From NCBI GenBank assembly GCA_011524615.1, contig WTJZ01000307.1:1-8974 (forward strand): a DNA stretch of 8,974 bases, written 5' to 3'. Source of the DNA: Akkermansiaceae bacterium. Lineage in GTDB: Bacteria; Verrucomicrobiota; Verrucomicrobiia; Verrucomicrobiales; Akkermansiaceae. Below the pieces are notes generated by a model. The model had not been told where the DNA came from. It was given only the letters and a program-made list of their open reading frames with translations, and searched no databases. Shown here one piece after another: positions 1 to 6,124 of the stretch; within the stretch, counting starts at the first letter, position 1; every line of letters begins with the position of its first letter. The translations under genes and the position numbers were made by a program.

Positions 1-32
1 TCAGCGGTTGGCTCTAATTTTGACGTAATCAG

Positions 33-49
33 TTGCATTCATCATGCAA
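33..49. repeat. Small inverted repeat TTGCAT-N5-ATGCAA
   Basis: Perfect 6-base arms (33-38 and 44-49) separated by TCATC, about 85 bases upstream of the TPR gene. TTGACG at 20-25 lies just before it and could be a -35 element, but no convincing -10 follows. It could be a protein-binding operator or chance. Nothing else is recognisable in 1-132. Confidence 0.3.
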
Positions 50-132
50 TCGGAGGCAGCACCTGCGATTTCACAAAAAAAACACACTTTAGACTTCCCG
101 CTTCAGCCACTTTATTTCTATTTACTAAAGGT

Positions 133-1542
133 ATGAGTCCAAACACTCCAGAAATCACTGAAGCTCAACTTCAACCAGCAGAAAGAGAACTCTGGCTAAA
201 AGCTATGAGTGCGGTGCAAGTCAACAACCACGAGTATGCGATCAGCATCCTCCAGAGCATCGTCGGGAACAACCCAGGACTCCTAGAGGGACGTGAGGTA
301 TTGAGAAAGTGCCAGGCGATCAAGAACTCAGGAAAAGAAGCGGGAGGGACGAAACTCTTTGGGATGACGATCGGAGGTGGATCTAAGCCAGCCTCCCCAA
401 AGGCGAAGGCGGCGGCGAAGAAAGATCCCCTCTCAGCACTCCCAGTCATCGAGGCAGAACTCAATGATGACCCATTCAACCCAGAGCTCAATGATCTCCT
501 ACACACCTGTGCGGCCTCGCTCGCGATGCTTGGTACGGCGGAGTTTGCCCTAGAGACGCTCCACCAGAATAACCCAAAGCAGACGAAGTATCTCCACAAG
601 CTCGCCAACTTCTACATCGCGAACAACAAGTTCGGGAAAGCGGCTAAGGTCTACCAGACCATCGCGAAAGAAGACCCCACTGACGCGGTAGCGATCAAAG
701 GGGAGAAGGACTGCATGGCGAAGGCGTCTATGATCGAGAGTACGCAGAGCGTGGGCGGACAGGCGACGCTGAAGACGCGTGATGACTCACTCCGTCTCCA
801 ACTCGAGAAGCAGTCTAAGACGGGTCTCACGAAGGACCAGCTCGCAGAACGTCGTGACGAACTGCTCAATGCCTACGCGGCGAATCAACATGATCTCCAG
901 ACCGCTCGCGGACTCGGTGAGATCTACGAGCAGCTCGACGACTATTCCAACGCCTACACCTTCTACCACTGGGCATTCCAACTCAGTGAAAACGATGCGA
1001 CGCTCATCAGTAAGGCTGATGCCATGAAGAACAAGGCAAACCAGCAGAACATCAAGGCGATCGAAGACGCACTGGCAGCAGACCCTGAGAATGCGGAGCT
1101 CCAAGCGCAACTCGCGGAATACAAGCAAGTCGCCATCGGTGAGCGCATCACTGAGTGTGAGGCTCGTGTCCAAGAGAACCCGACCGACGGAACACTCCGA
1201 TACGAGCTCGGTAAGGCGTACTTCGATGCAGGACGACCAGAGGATGCGATCCCACACCTCCAGCAGGCGAAGAGTAATCCTGCGATCGAGACAAAGGTCC
1301 TCCTCCTCCTCGGCCAGACCTTTGACGCTAAGGGGATGACCGATATGGCGGTGAATCAACTGAACCAAGCGAATGAACGTCTCCTCTCTATGGATGGAGT
1401 GAAAAAAGAGGTCCTCTATCAACTCGCGATGCTCCACGACAAGGCTGGCGACAAGGATCAGTACCTCGCCTCGCTGAAGCAAATCTATGAAGTGGATTAC
1501 GGTTATCGCGATGTAGCACAGCGTGTAGAGGCTGCATATTAA
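133..1542 (+). CDS. TPR-repeat protein, cytoplasmic, function unknown
   Basis: Encodes 469 residues. Helix-turn-helix TPR-like units are visible at about residues 153-185 (KLANFYIANNKFGKAAKVY), 255-288 (GLGEIYEQLDDYSNAYTFY), 353-385 (LRYELGKAYFDAGRPEDAI), 387-415 and 425-455, with a weaker pair at 20-60. A Gly/Ala/Lys-rich linker at about 66-98 separates the N-terminal part from the rest. TPR arrays bind other proteins, and nothing here shows a catalytic domain. There is no signal peptide or membrane helix, so it is probably cytoplasmic. The frame stays open upstream to the window edge, but ATG 133 is the first ATG in that frame and gives a sensible hydrophilic N-terminus. AAAGG at 127-131 is too close to the start to act as a normal ribosome site. 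The gene ends 50 bases before the cytochrome c gene, so the two may be co-transcribed, although a separate promoter is possible there. Coding assignment is firm; the role is unknown. Confidence 0.93.
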   Translation: MSPNTPEITEAQLQPAERELWLKAMSAVQVNNHEYAISILQSIVGNNPGLLEGREVLRKCQAIKNSGKEAGGTKLFGMTIGGGSKPASPKAKAAAKKDPLSALPVIEAELNDDPFNPELNDLLHTCAASLAMLGTAEFALETLHQNNPKQTKYLHKLANFYIANNKFGKAAKVYQTIAKEDPTDAVAIKGEKDCMAKASMIESTQSVGGQATLKTRDDSLRLQLEKQSKTGLTKDQLAERRDELLNAYAANQHDLQTARGLGEIYEQLDDYSNAYTFYHWAFQLSENDATLISKADAMKNKANQQNIKAIEDALAADPENAELQAQLAEYKQVAIGERITECEARVQENPTDGTLRYELGKAYFDAGRPEDAIPHLQQAKSNPAIETKVLLLLGQTFDAKGMTDMAVNQLNQANERLLSMDGVKKEVLYQLAMLHDKAGDKDQYLASLKQIYEVDYGYRDVAQRVEAAY

Positions 1543-1554
1543 TTCATCTGAGCG

Positions 1555-1582
1555 TTGACTCTTATCGTTTTGACCTTATTGA
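1555..1582 (+). promoter_or_regulatory. Possible sigma70-type promoter for the cytochrome c gene
   Basis: TTGACT (1555-1560), a 16-base spacer, then TATTGA (1577-1582). GATATT at 1581-1586 is an alternative -10 but would give a 20-base spacer. The predicted transcript would begin about 1588-1590, only a few bases before ATG 1593, leaving no room for a Shine-Dalgarno sequence. The -35 is good and the -10 is mediocre. Confidence 0.35.
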
Positions 1583-1592
1583 TATTGCCATC

Positions 1593-2195
1593 ATGAGTAC
1601 AGTAGATCCAGCTATTATGAAACTAGGCCAAGAGGCCTATACTCTCTGTGCAGGGTGTCACACCCCTACCGGTCAGGGACTCCCTCCAGCATTCCCACCT
1701 CTCGCAGGTTCAGAGTGGGTTCTCGGTCCTAAGGAGAACATCATCAAGATGATGTTCCGTGGTCTCCAGGGTCCTATCGAGGTCAAGGGACAAGAGTACA
1801 ACGGAGTCATGGCTCCCAATGTAGCGATGCTCCAGACCGATGAAAAGATCGCCGCTGTTCTTACCTTTATCCGTAATAGCTGGGGCAATGAGGCCTCTGC
1901 TGTCACCGTGGAGGAAGTCGCAGCTCTCCGTAGTGAAGTAGGGCAACCAATGCTCCTCGCTGACGAACTCATCGATCCTAAGTCTGTCAAAAAAGAAGCA
2001 GCAGCACCGGCAGCAGAAGCCGCTGAAGCCCCAGCAGTAGCTGAGACGCAAGAGGTGATCGAGGTCCCTGCGGCTCCTCTCTCTGCTGTCAAGGAGTTCG
2101 AGAACGATAGCATCTTCGGAGGCTCTATGTTCGCTCTCTGGGTGGTCATCTGTATCATCCCAGTGCTCATCGGAGCAGGACGCAACAAGAAGTAA
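1593..2195 (+). CDS. Mono-heme cytochrome c with C-terminal membrane anchor
   Basis: Encodes 200 residues. A class I cytochrome c domain fills residues 5-98: the heme-binding CAGCH is at 19-23 (Cys19, Cys22, axial His23), and GVMAP at 71-75 supplies the likely second axial ligand, Met73. An Ala/Pro/Glu-rich flexible linker (about 134-163) leads to one hydrophobic helix at about 177-196, ending in RNKK. The positive tail predicts C-terminus inside and heme domain outside, as expected for an electron carrier tethered to the inner membrane. Heme c is attached outside the cytoplasm, yet the protein begins directly with the heme domain and shows no N-terminal signal peptide. The 50 bases upstream contain none in any frame, and there is no in-frame ATG, GTG or TTG between 1500 and the start. 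The family usually has an export signal, so this is odd. Its redox partner cannot be read from the neighbours. A terminator follows immediately. Confidence 0.93.
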   Translation: MSTVDPAIMKLGQEAYTLCAGCHTPTGQGLPPAFPPLAGSEWVLGPKENIIKMMFRGLQGPIEVKGQEYNGVMAPNVAMLQTDEKIAAVLTFIRNSWGNEASAVTVEEVAALRSEVGQPMLLADELIDPKSVKKEAAAPAAEAAEAPAVAETQEVIEVPAAPLSAVKEFENDSIFGGSMFALWVVICIIPVLIGAGRNKK

Positions 2196-2213
2196 GCGTA
2201 GACAATTTTAAGC

Positions 2214-2249
2214 ACTGAGTTGCAGCCTCGCTTGCAACTCAGTTTTTTT
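2214..2249 (+). terminator. Intrinsic terminator after cytochrome c
   Basis: Perfect 11-base-pair stem: ACTGAGTTGCA (2214-2224) pairs with TGCAACTCAGT (2233-2243) around an 8-base loop, followed by seven T (2243-2249). It lies 18 bases past the stop codon and separates the cytochrome gene from the peroxiredoxin gene. Confidence 0.93.
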
Positions 2250-2261
2250 ATGCTTCAGTAT
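2232..2261 (+). promoter_or_regulatory. Possible peroxiredoxin promoter overlapping the terminator
   Basis: Only 18 bases separate the terminator T-run from ATG 2268, so any dedicated promoter must overlap the terminator. TTGCAA (2232-2237, in the descending arm) followed after 18 bases by CAGTAT (2256-2261) is the best candidate. The -10 is weak. The alternative is read-through from upstream. Confidence 0.25.
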
Positions 2262-2267
2262 CGGTAG

Positions 2268-2738
2268 ATGAAACCTGAAATCGGAAAACCAGCACCAGAC
2301 TTTACCGCTCCCGTTATTGGAGGAGAGTACGCAGAAGAGACCTCTCTCAGCCTCAGCGACCTAAGAGGAGAGACCGTTGTACTCGTCTTCTACCCAAAGG
2401 ATAATACCCCGGGCTGCACGACACAGGCCTGTGAGATGCGAGACGACTGGTCCAGCCTCTCTAGTCAGGCAAAGGTGTTCGGCGTCAGTATCGACCCGAT
2501 CAAGAGCCACGTAAAGTTCATCGATAAGCAAGAACTCCCCTACCCGCTGATCTCTGATGAGGATAAGGCGATCGTAGAGGCCTACGGCGTTTGGGTAGAG
2601 AAGTCGATGTACGGTAAGACCTACATGGGTACCGAGCGCTCTACCTTCATCATTGACCCAGAGGGGAATCTCCAGACCATCCTCACCAAGGTGTCTCCTA
2701 AGAAGCACCTCGCGCAGCTCAAGGAAGCGCTCGCGTAA
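2268..2738 (+). CDS. bcp: Thioredoxin-dependent peroxiredoxin, Bcp/PrxQ type
   Basis: Encodes 156 residues, the normal length for Bcp/PrxQ. This family reduces hydrogen peroxide and organic hydroperoxides in the cytoplasm using thioredoxin. The thioredoxin fold is recognisable throughout. The active-site segment YPKDNTPGCTTQACEMRD places Thr47, peroxidatic Cys50 and resolving Cys55 five residues later, the atypical 2-Cys arrangement of Bcp. The conserved Arg lies in GTERSTFIID (Arg124). The C-terminus (KVSPKKHLAQLKEAL) also fits the family. ATG 2268 gives the expected N-terminus (GKPAPDF begins at residue 6). There is no Shine-Dalgarno sequence. The gene stands alone between a terminator and a hairpin, so it is probably a single-gene unit. 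Confidence 0.96.
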   Translation: MKPEIGKPAPDFTAPVIGGEYAEETSLSLSDLRGETVVLVFYPKDNTPGCTTQACEMRDDWSSLSSQAKVFGVSIDPIKSHVKFIDKQELPYPLISDEDKAIVEAYGVWVEKSMYGKTYMGTERSTFIIDPEGNLQTILTKVSPKKHLAQLKEALA

Positions 2739-2746
2739 CCCCATCC

Positions 2747-2771
2747 ACAGGCGGATCAACGATCCGTCTGT
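2747..2771 (+). other. Strong hairpin without U-tract downstream of bcp
   Basis: ACAGGCGGATC (2747-2757) pairs with GATCCGTCTGT (2761-2771) around the loop AAC. This gives eleven pairs including one G-U, starting 8 bases after the bcp stop. The following bases (CAACCTCTAG) are not U-rich, so this is not a standard intrinsic terminator. It may protect the mRNA 3' end or pause polymerase. Confidence 0.6.
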
Positions 2772-2843
2772 CAACCTCTAGGGATAAAAAAGGAGAACTC
2801 AGCACTTGCATTTTTGCACAGAGCAATCACACTTCCCTGCAAG

Positions 2844-3779
2844 ATGATCTCCTTTATCCTCAATACTGTCAAAGGCTTCACCATCGGTGCTGCAAATGTC
2901 GTCCCTGGTGTATCCGGAGGTACGATGGCCTACCTGCTCGGCATCTATGAACGACTACTGAATGCGATCAAGTCGTTCAATGCCCAGTCCATCAAGCTGC
3001 TCCTCAAGTTCCAGATCAAGGAGTTCGTAAAGAAGACAGACCTGATCTTCCTCCTCTCCATCTTTCTCGGAGTCGGCATCAGCTTCATCACCCTCGCCAA
3101 GTTACTCAAATGGGGGTTCGAGAATCACCCGATCAATGTGTGGAGCATCTTCTTTGGTCTCATTCTGGCTTCTATTCCGTCTCTGATCAAAGGAGTTAAG
3201 CAGTGGACCACAGGATGTTACGCCCTCGCGGTCATCGGGCTCCTCAGTGCCGGATCAATGGCGTTCCTCACCCCTGCTAGTGAGAATGAGAACTTCTTCT
3301 ACCTCCTCATCTGTGGAGTCGTGGCGGCCGCCAGTATGATCATCCCAGGGCTCTCAGGCTCGTTCGTCCTCCTCCTCCTCGGTAACTATAAGCTCATCAT
3401 GCTGGATAGCGTCTCAGCACTCGCGGATGGAGATCTCAGCGCCTTTAAGATTCTGCTCCCTGTCATGCTCGGAGGTGCAGGTGGGGTCGTCATTCTGGCT
3501 AAGCTCCTCAGCTGGCTCTTCAAGAAATACAATAACCTCGCGCTCTCACTGATCGGAGGATTCGTCGCAGGATCGCTCTCCGTCATCTGGCCATGGAAGG
3601 ATGCTGTGACCGAGACCTTTACTAAGGCGGATGGCGAGGTGAAGGAAAAGATCATCGGATTTGATAACTGGAGACTCCCCGACCTGACCGGAACAGCAGA
3701 CTGGATCGCGATCGCCTTCTGTGCTCTCGGTGTGCTCCTCCTCTTCCTCACCGAGAGACTCGCTGGTGCTAAGAAATAA
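2844..3779 (+). CDS. popT: DUF368 / PopT-family polyprenyl-phosphate translocase
   Basis: Encodes 311 residues from ATG 2844, a polytopic inner-membrane protein with roughly eight hydrophobic segments. The DUF368 signatures are clear: VVPGVSGGT at 19-27 and its internal counterpart IIPGLSGSF at 166-174, reflecting the two-fold internal repeat of the family, plus LGIYERLL just after the first motif. Members of this family (PopT in Vibrio cholerae and Staphylococcus aureus) have been shown to flip undecaprenyl phosphate back across the membrane for reuse in peptidoglycan and surface-polymer synthesis. Specificity here is inferred from the family. A TTG at 2814 would add ten residues (ending LPCK), but family members typically start just before the KGxxxGAAxVVPG segment, so I prefer ATG 2844. 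AGGAG at 2791-2795 is too far from either start to decide. The gene has no functional tie to its neighbours beyond general housekeeping. Confidence 0.93.
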   Translation: MISFILNTVKGFTIGAANVVPGVSGGTMAYLLGIYERLLNAIKSFNAQSIKLLLKFQIKEFVKKTDLIFLLSIFLGVGISFITLAKLLKWGFENHPINVWSIFFGLILASIPSLIKGVKQWTTGCYALAVIGLLSAGSMAFLTPASENENFFYLLICGVVAAASMIIPGLSGSFVLLLLGNYKLIMLDSVSALADGDLSAFKILLPVMLGGAGGVVILAKLLSWLFKKYNNLALSLIGGFVAGSLSVIWPWKDAVTETFTKADGEVKEKIIGFDNWRLPDLTGTADWIAIAFCALGVLLLFLTERLAGAKK

Positions 3780-3816
3780 CCTGAGATAAGGCTTATCCTG
3801 AAACTCCAAAGTGACT

Positions 3817-3850
3817 AAAACCGCTAAGACGCTAAGATTTATAGCGTCTT
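3817..3850 (+). repeat. 8-base-unit repeat with hairpin, left copy
   Basis: AAAACCGCTAAGACGCTA (3817-3834) contains the tandem unit CGCTAAGA twice. AAGACGCTA (3826-3834) then pairs perfectly with TAGCGTCTT (3842-3850) across a 7-base loop. An inverted relative lies at 4043-4068. Mixed CGC-AAG type 8-base units occur in intergenic DNA of other environmental bacteria; whether this is the same class needs a search. Confidence 0.6.
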
Positions 3851-4041
3851 GATCACATGAACTATGTGAGGGAGGCTTATCTACACCTCCTTTAAACACA
3901 CCATCTTTCGCATAGAAGGCTTCTTTGGAGGCACTGCTCTCTCCATAATTCATACTTCAAATAAAGATGAAGTGTAATGATCCTTCCCTCCTCAGGGGGG
4001 CAGAAACCCGAGTAGACTCTGTCCACTCATACTGAGCAAAC

Positions 4042-4068
4042 ATAGCGTCTTCGCGCCTGAGCGGTTTT
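4042..4068 (-). repeat. 8-base-unit repeat, right inverted copy
   Basis: Read on the - strand, 4068-4043 begins AAAACCGCT and ends AAGACGCTA, the same ends as the left copy at 3817-3834, with one extra 8-base unit (CAGGCGCG) between them. ATAGCGTCTT at 4042-4051 also repeats directly at 3841-3850. Confidence 0.55.
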
Positions 4069-4109
4069 TCCCGCTACATAATTTAGGAGAAAAAACACCG
4101 AAAATAGAA

Positions 4110-4137
4110 TTGCACCCATCGAAAGCCTGTCTACAGT
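4110..4137 (+). promoter_or_regulatory. Promoter for the 2-oxoacid dehydrogenase operon
   Basis: TTGCAC (4110-4115), a 16-base spacer and TACAGT (4132-4137) make a plausible sigma70-type promoter. The expected transcription start is within a base or two of ATG 4144, implying a leaderless message. No Shine-Dalgarno sequence precedes the start, which agrees with this reading. Confidence 0.5.
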
Positions 4138-4143
4138 CGCACC

Positions 4144-5127
4144 ATGGTGGAAGCCTCGGCAACAGGAAACTCTCTAGAGAACATTCAACATGGGTTTAAG
4201 TCCATGATTACCTCTCGCATGCTAGAGAATAAGCTCTCAGCACTCTACAAGGCGGGTAAGATCGTTGGTGGAGTCTATCTCGGTAAGGGACAAGAAGCCA
4301 TCAGTGCCGCACTCGGTACGGTACTTCAAAAGGGGCAAGACGTTTATGCTCCGCTCATCCGTGACCAGGCTGGACGTACCGCCTTTGGCGAAGAACTCCT
4401 CGATGTCACCCGCACCTACTTAGGAAAGGTCACTGGTCCGATGAAAGGACGTGATGGGAACATCCACCGCGGGCGTCCTACAGAGGGCATGCCTGCCATG
4501 ATCTCGCACCTCGGCGCATCTCTGTCTTACATTGCTGGCATGCTCTTCGCCCGACGTATGAGAGGTGACCTCGGAGACTCGATCGGTGCCGCTACCTTTG
4601 GTGACGGAGCGACCTCTACAGGAGCGTTCCACGAGGGACTCAACCTCGCAGCAGTAGAGAAGCTCCCGATGATCATCCTCGTGGTGAACAACTGCTTCGC
4701 CTACTCTACCCCTAACGACCGCCAGTTTGCCTGTGCTAACCTCGTCTCTCGAGCGGAGGGATACGGCATCGCGGGCCACCATGTCGATGGGACTGACTTT
4801 CTCAAATGTATGGAAACCATGGAAGCGGCAGCCCAAGCGGCGCGTAACGGTGGTGGTCCACAACTCGTAGTAGCGGATGTCCTCCGTCTCTGCGGCCACG
4901 GTGAGCATGATGATGCTAAGTATATCCCGCAAGAGATGTGGGATCAGAGCCGTGACTGTATCGACGTGGCAGAAGCACAGATGCTCGCCAACAACTTTCT
5001 CACTCAGGAACAGATTGACTCTATCAAATCAGATGCAAAAGCTCGGGTTCAAGAAGCCGTCGCCATCGCGCAACGTGAACCCACCCCAGACCCGCGACAA
5101 GACGACTGGAAAGCTCTAGGATCATAA
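4144..5127 (+). CDS. 2-oxoacid dehydrogenase E1 component, alpha subunit
   Basis: Encodes 327 residues. Thiamine-diphosphate-dependent E1 alpha decarboxylates a 2-oxoacid (pyruvate, acetoin-type or branched-chain) and, with E1 beta, passes the acyl group to lipoyl-E2. The ThDP/Mg signature is complete: GDG at 153-155 and NN at 182-183, about 30 residues apart. SHLGASLSYIAGMLFARR (121-138) and the mobile loop RLCGHGEHDDAKY (248-260, with His252 and His255) match the family. The length is usual for the alpha subunit of split alpha2beta2 E1 enzymes. The region before the ThDP motif (KGRDGNIHRGRP) lacks the GGSMH signature common in classical PDH and acetoin dehydrogenase, so substrate is left open and no symbol is given. 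It is first of three co-directional genes, 13 bases ahead of E1 beta. Confidence 0.95.
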   Translation: MVEASATGNSLENIQHGFKSMITSRMLENKLSALYKAGKIVGGVYLGKGQEAISAALGTVLQKGQDVYAPLIRDQAGRTAFGEELLDVTRTYLGKVTGPMKGRDGNIHRGRPTEGMPAMISHLGASLSYIAGMLFARRMRGDLGDSIGAATFGDGATSTGAFHEGLNLAAVEKLPMIILVVNNCFAYSTPNDRQFACANLVSRAEGYGIAGHHVDGTDFLKCMETMEAAAQAARNGGGPQLVVADVLRLCGHGEHDDAKYIPQEMWDQSRDCIDVAEAQMLANNFLTQEQIDSIKSDAKARVQEAVAIAQREPTPDPRQDDWKALGS

Positions 5128-5140
5128 CATATTTCTCAGC

Positions 5141-6106
5141 ATGTCCATTACGTACATCGAAGCGATCCATCAGGCGCAAAAGGAACTCCTCACAGAAGTT
5201 CCAGAGGTATTTATCTACGGTCAAGACGTCGGTTCATTCGGCGGAGCCTTCAAGGCGACCCAAGGACTCTCAGATGAGTTCCCAGACCGTGTCGTAGACT
5301 CACCGATCTCAGAGGATGCGATGGCTGGTATGGTCATCGGTGCCGCCGTCGAAGGGGCACGCCCGATCCTCGAGATGCAGTTCGCGGACTTCTCCTCTGT
5401 CGCCTTTAACCAAATCGTGAACCAAGCCGCGACGCACTACTATCGTACGGGCGTCCAGGTTCCTCTCACCGTCCGTCTCCCCTCTGGTGGCACTCCTGGC
5501 TCAGGGCCATTCCACAGTCAGAACATGGAGTCGCTGTACGCGCACTACCCCGGACTCGTCGTCGTCACTCCTGCGACTGTCGCCGATGCGTACGGAATGC
5601 TCAAGGAAGCAGTCATGATGGATAACCCGGTTATCTATTGTGAGCATAAGTTCCTCTACCGATGGCTCCGTACCGACGAACTCAAGTACAATGCCCTCCC
5701 GATCGGACAGGCTCGTATCGTCCGTCCTGGTAAGCACGCCACCGTCGTTACCTACTCTGCAATGGTACACGAAGCGGTAAAAGCAGCGGAAATGCTCAGC
5801 TCAGATGGATGGGAGATCGAGGTCGTGGACCTGCGTTCTGTCAAGCCTATCGATCTAGACACCATCATGGCATCTGTGGCTCGTACCGGCAGACTCCTCG
5901 CTCTAGGCGAGAGTTACCCATGGGGCGGCGTCACCGCTGAAGTCGTCTCTCAAGTCGTCGCAGAAGGATTCCACCTCCTGGACGCTCCGCCGATGCGTCT
6001 CAACTCTAAGGACACTCCAGTGCCTTACCATCCAGACCTCTGGGCAGCGCACCGCCCGACCCCAGAGTCTATCATCGTCTCTCTCAAACACCTCTTACGT
6101 CTCTAA
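5141..6106 (+). CDS. 2-oxoacid dehydrogenase E1 component, beta subunit
   Basis: Encodes 321 residues, the usual length. The N-terminal transketolase-type pyrimidine-binding domain spans about 4-175: YGQDVGSFGGAFKATQGL (26-43), then SPISEDAMAGMVIG (54-67), whose Glu58 is the expected ThDP-activating glutamate, and FADFSSVAFNQIVNQAA (81-97). GPFHSQNMESLYAH (122-135) carries the conserved active-site His125. The C-terminal transketolase domain runs about 185-310. With E1 alpha it forms the alpha2beta2 E1 enzyme. It starts 13 bases after the E1 alpha stop and ends 18 bases before E2, so the three form one operon. No Shine-Dalgarno sequence precedes ATG 5141 (upstream bases CATATTTCTCAGC). Nothing looks damaged. 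Confidence 0.95.
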   Translation: MSITYIEAIHQAQKELLTEVPEVFIYGQDVGSFGGAFKATQGLSDEFPDRVVDSPISEDAMAGMVIGAAVEGARPILEMQFADFSSVAFNQIVNQAATHYYRTGVQVPLTVRLPSGGTPGSGPFHSQNMESLYAHYPGLVVVTPATVADAYGMLKEAVMMDNPVIYCEHKFLYRWLRTDELKYNALPIGQARIVRPGKHATVVTYSAMVHEAVKAAEMLSSDGWEIEVVDLRSVKPIDLDTIMASVARTGRLLALGESYPWGGVTAEVVSQVVAEGFHLLDAPPMRLNSKDTPVPYHPDLWAAHRPTPESIIVSLKHLLRL

Positions 6107-6124
6107 CTCTCCCTCTCACACATC

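Larger units (their letters stand above)
3780..4143. other. Gene-free stretch between popT and the E1 alpha gene
   Basis: This 364-base stretch has no open reading frame I can support on either strand. It contains a near-perfect palindrome GATAAG-G-CTTATC just after the popT stop (3785-3797), the 8-base-unit repeats and hairpin listed separately, small hairpins TCACAT/ATGTGA (3853-3858, 3864-3869), GGAGG/CCTCC (3871-3875, 3886-3890) and AGCGG/CCGCT (around 4060-4075), and a promoter for the downstream operon at its right end. No good intrinsic terminator for popT is visible. A short + frame at 3967 (22 codons) has no supporting signal. Confidence 0.6.

Noticed and set aside
787..1482. Long - strand open frame (231 codons) opposite the TPR gene
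   Set aside because: It is antisense to a clearly coding gene, has no family resemblance, and arises from the codon bias of the + strand.
1673..2215. Overlapping - strand frames opposite the cytochrome c gene
   Set aside because: Low-complexity Ala/Ser/Thr products caused by the Ala-rich linker on the + strand; no start signal or recognisable domain.
2814..2843. TTG start adding ten residues to PopT
   Set aside because: The added residues are not like family N-termini, and no ribosome site favours TTG over ATG 2844.
3858..3896. 12-codon frame overlapping the small TCACAT/ATGTGA hairpin
   Set aside because: Too short and without any translation signal; probably chance.
3546..3953. - strand frame running from the gene-free stretch into popT
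   Set aside because: Most of it is antisense to popT, and its N-terminal part reads through the 8-base-unit repeats; no domain is visible.
3967..4035. 22-codon + strand frame in the gap before the E1 alpha gene
   Set aside because: No ribosome site, no leader-peptide codon run and no terminator pair to support attenuation.
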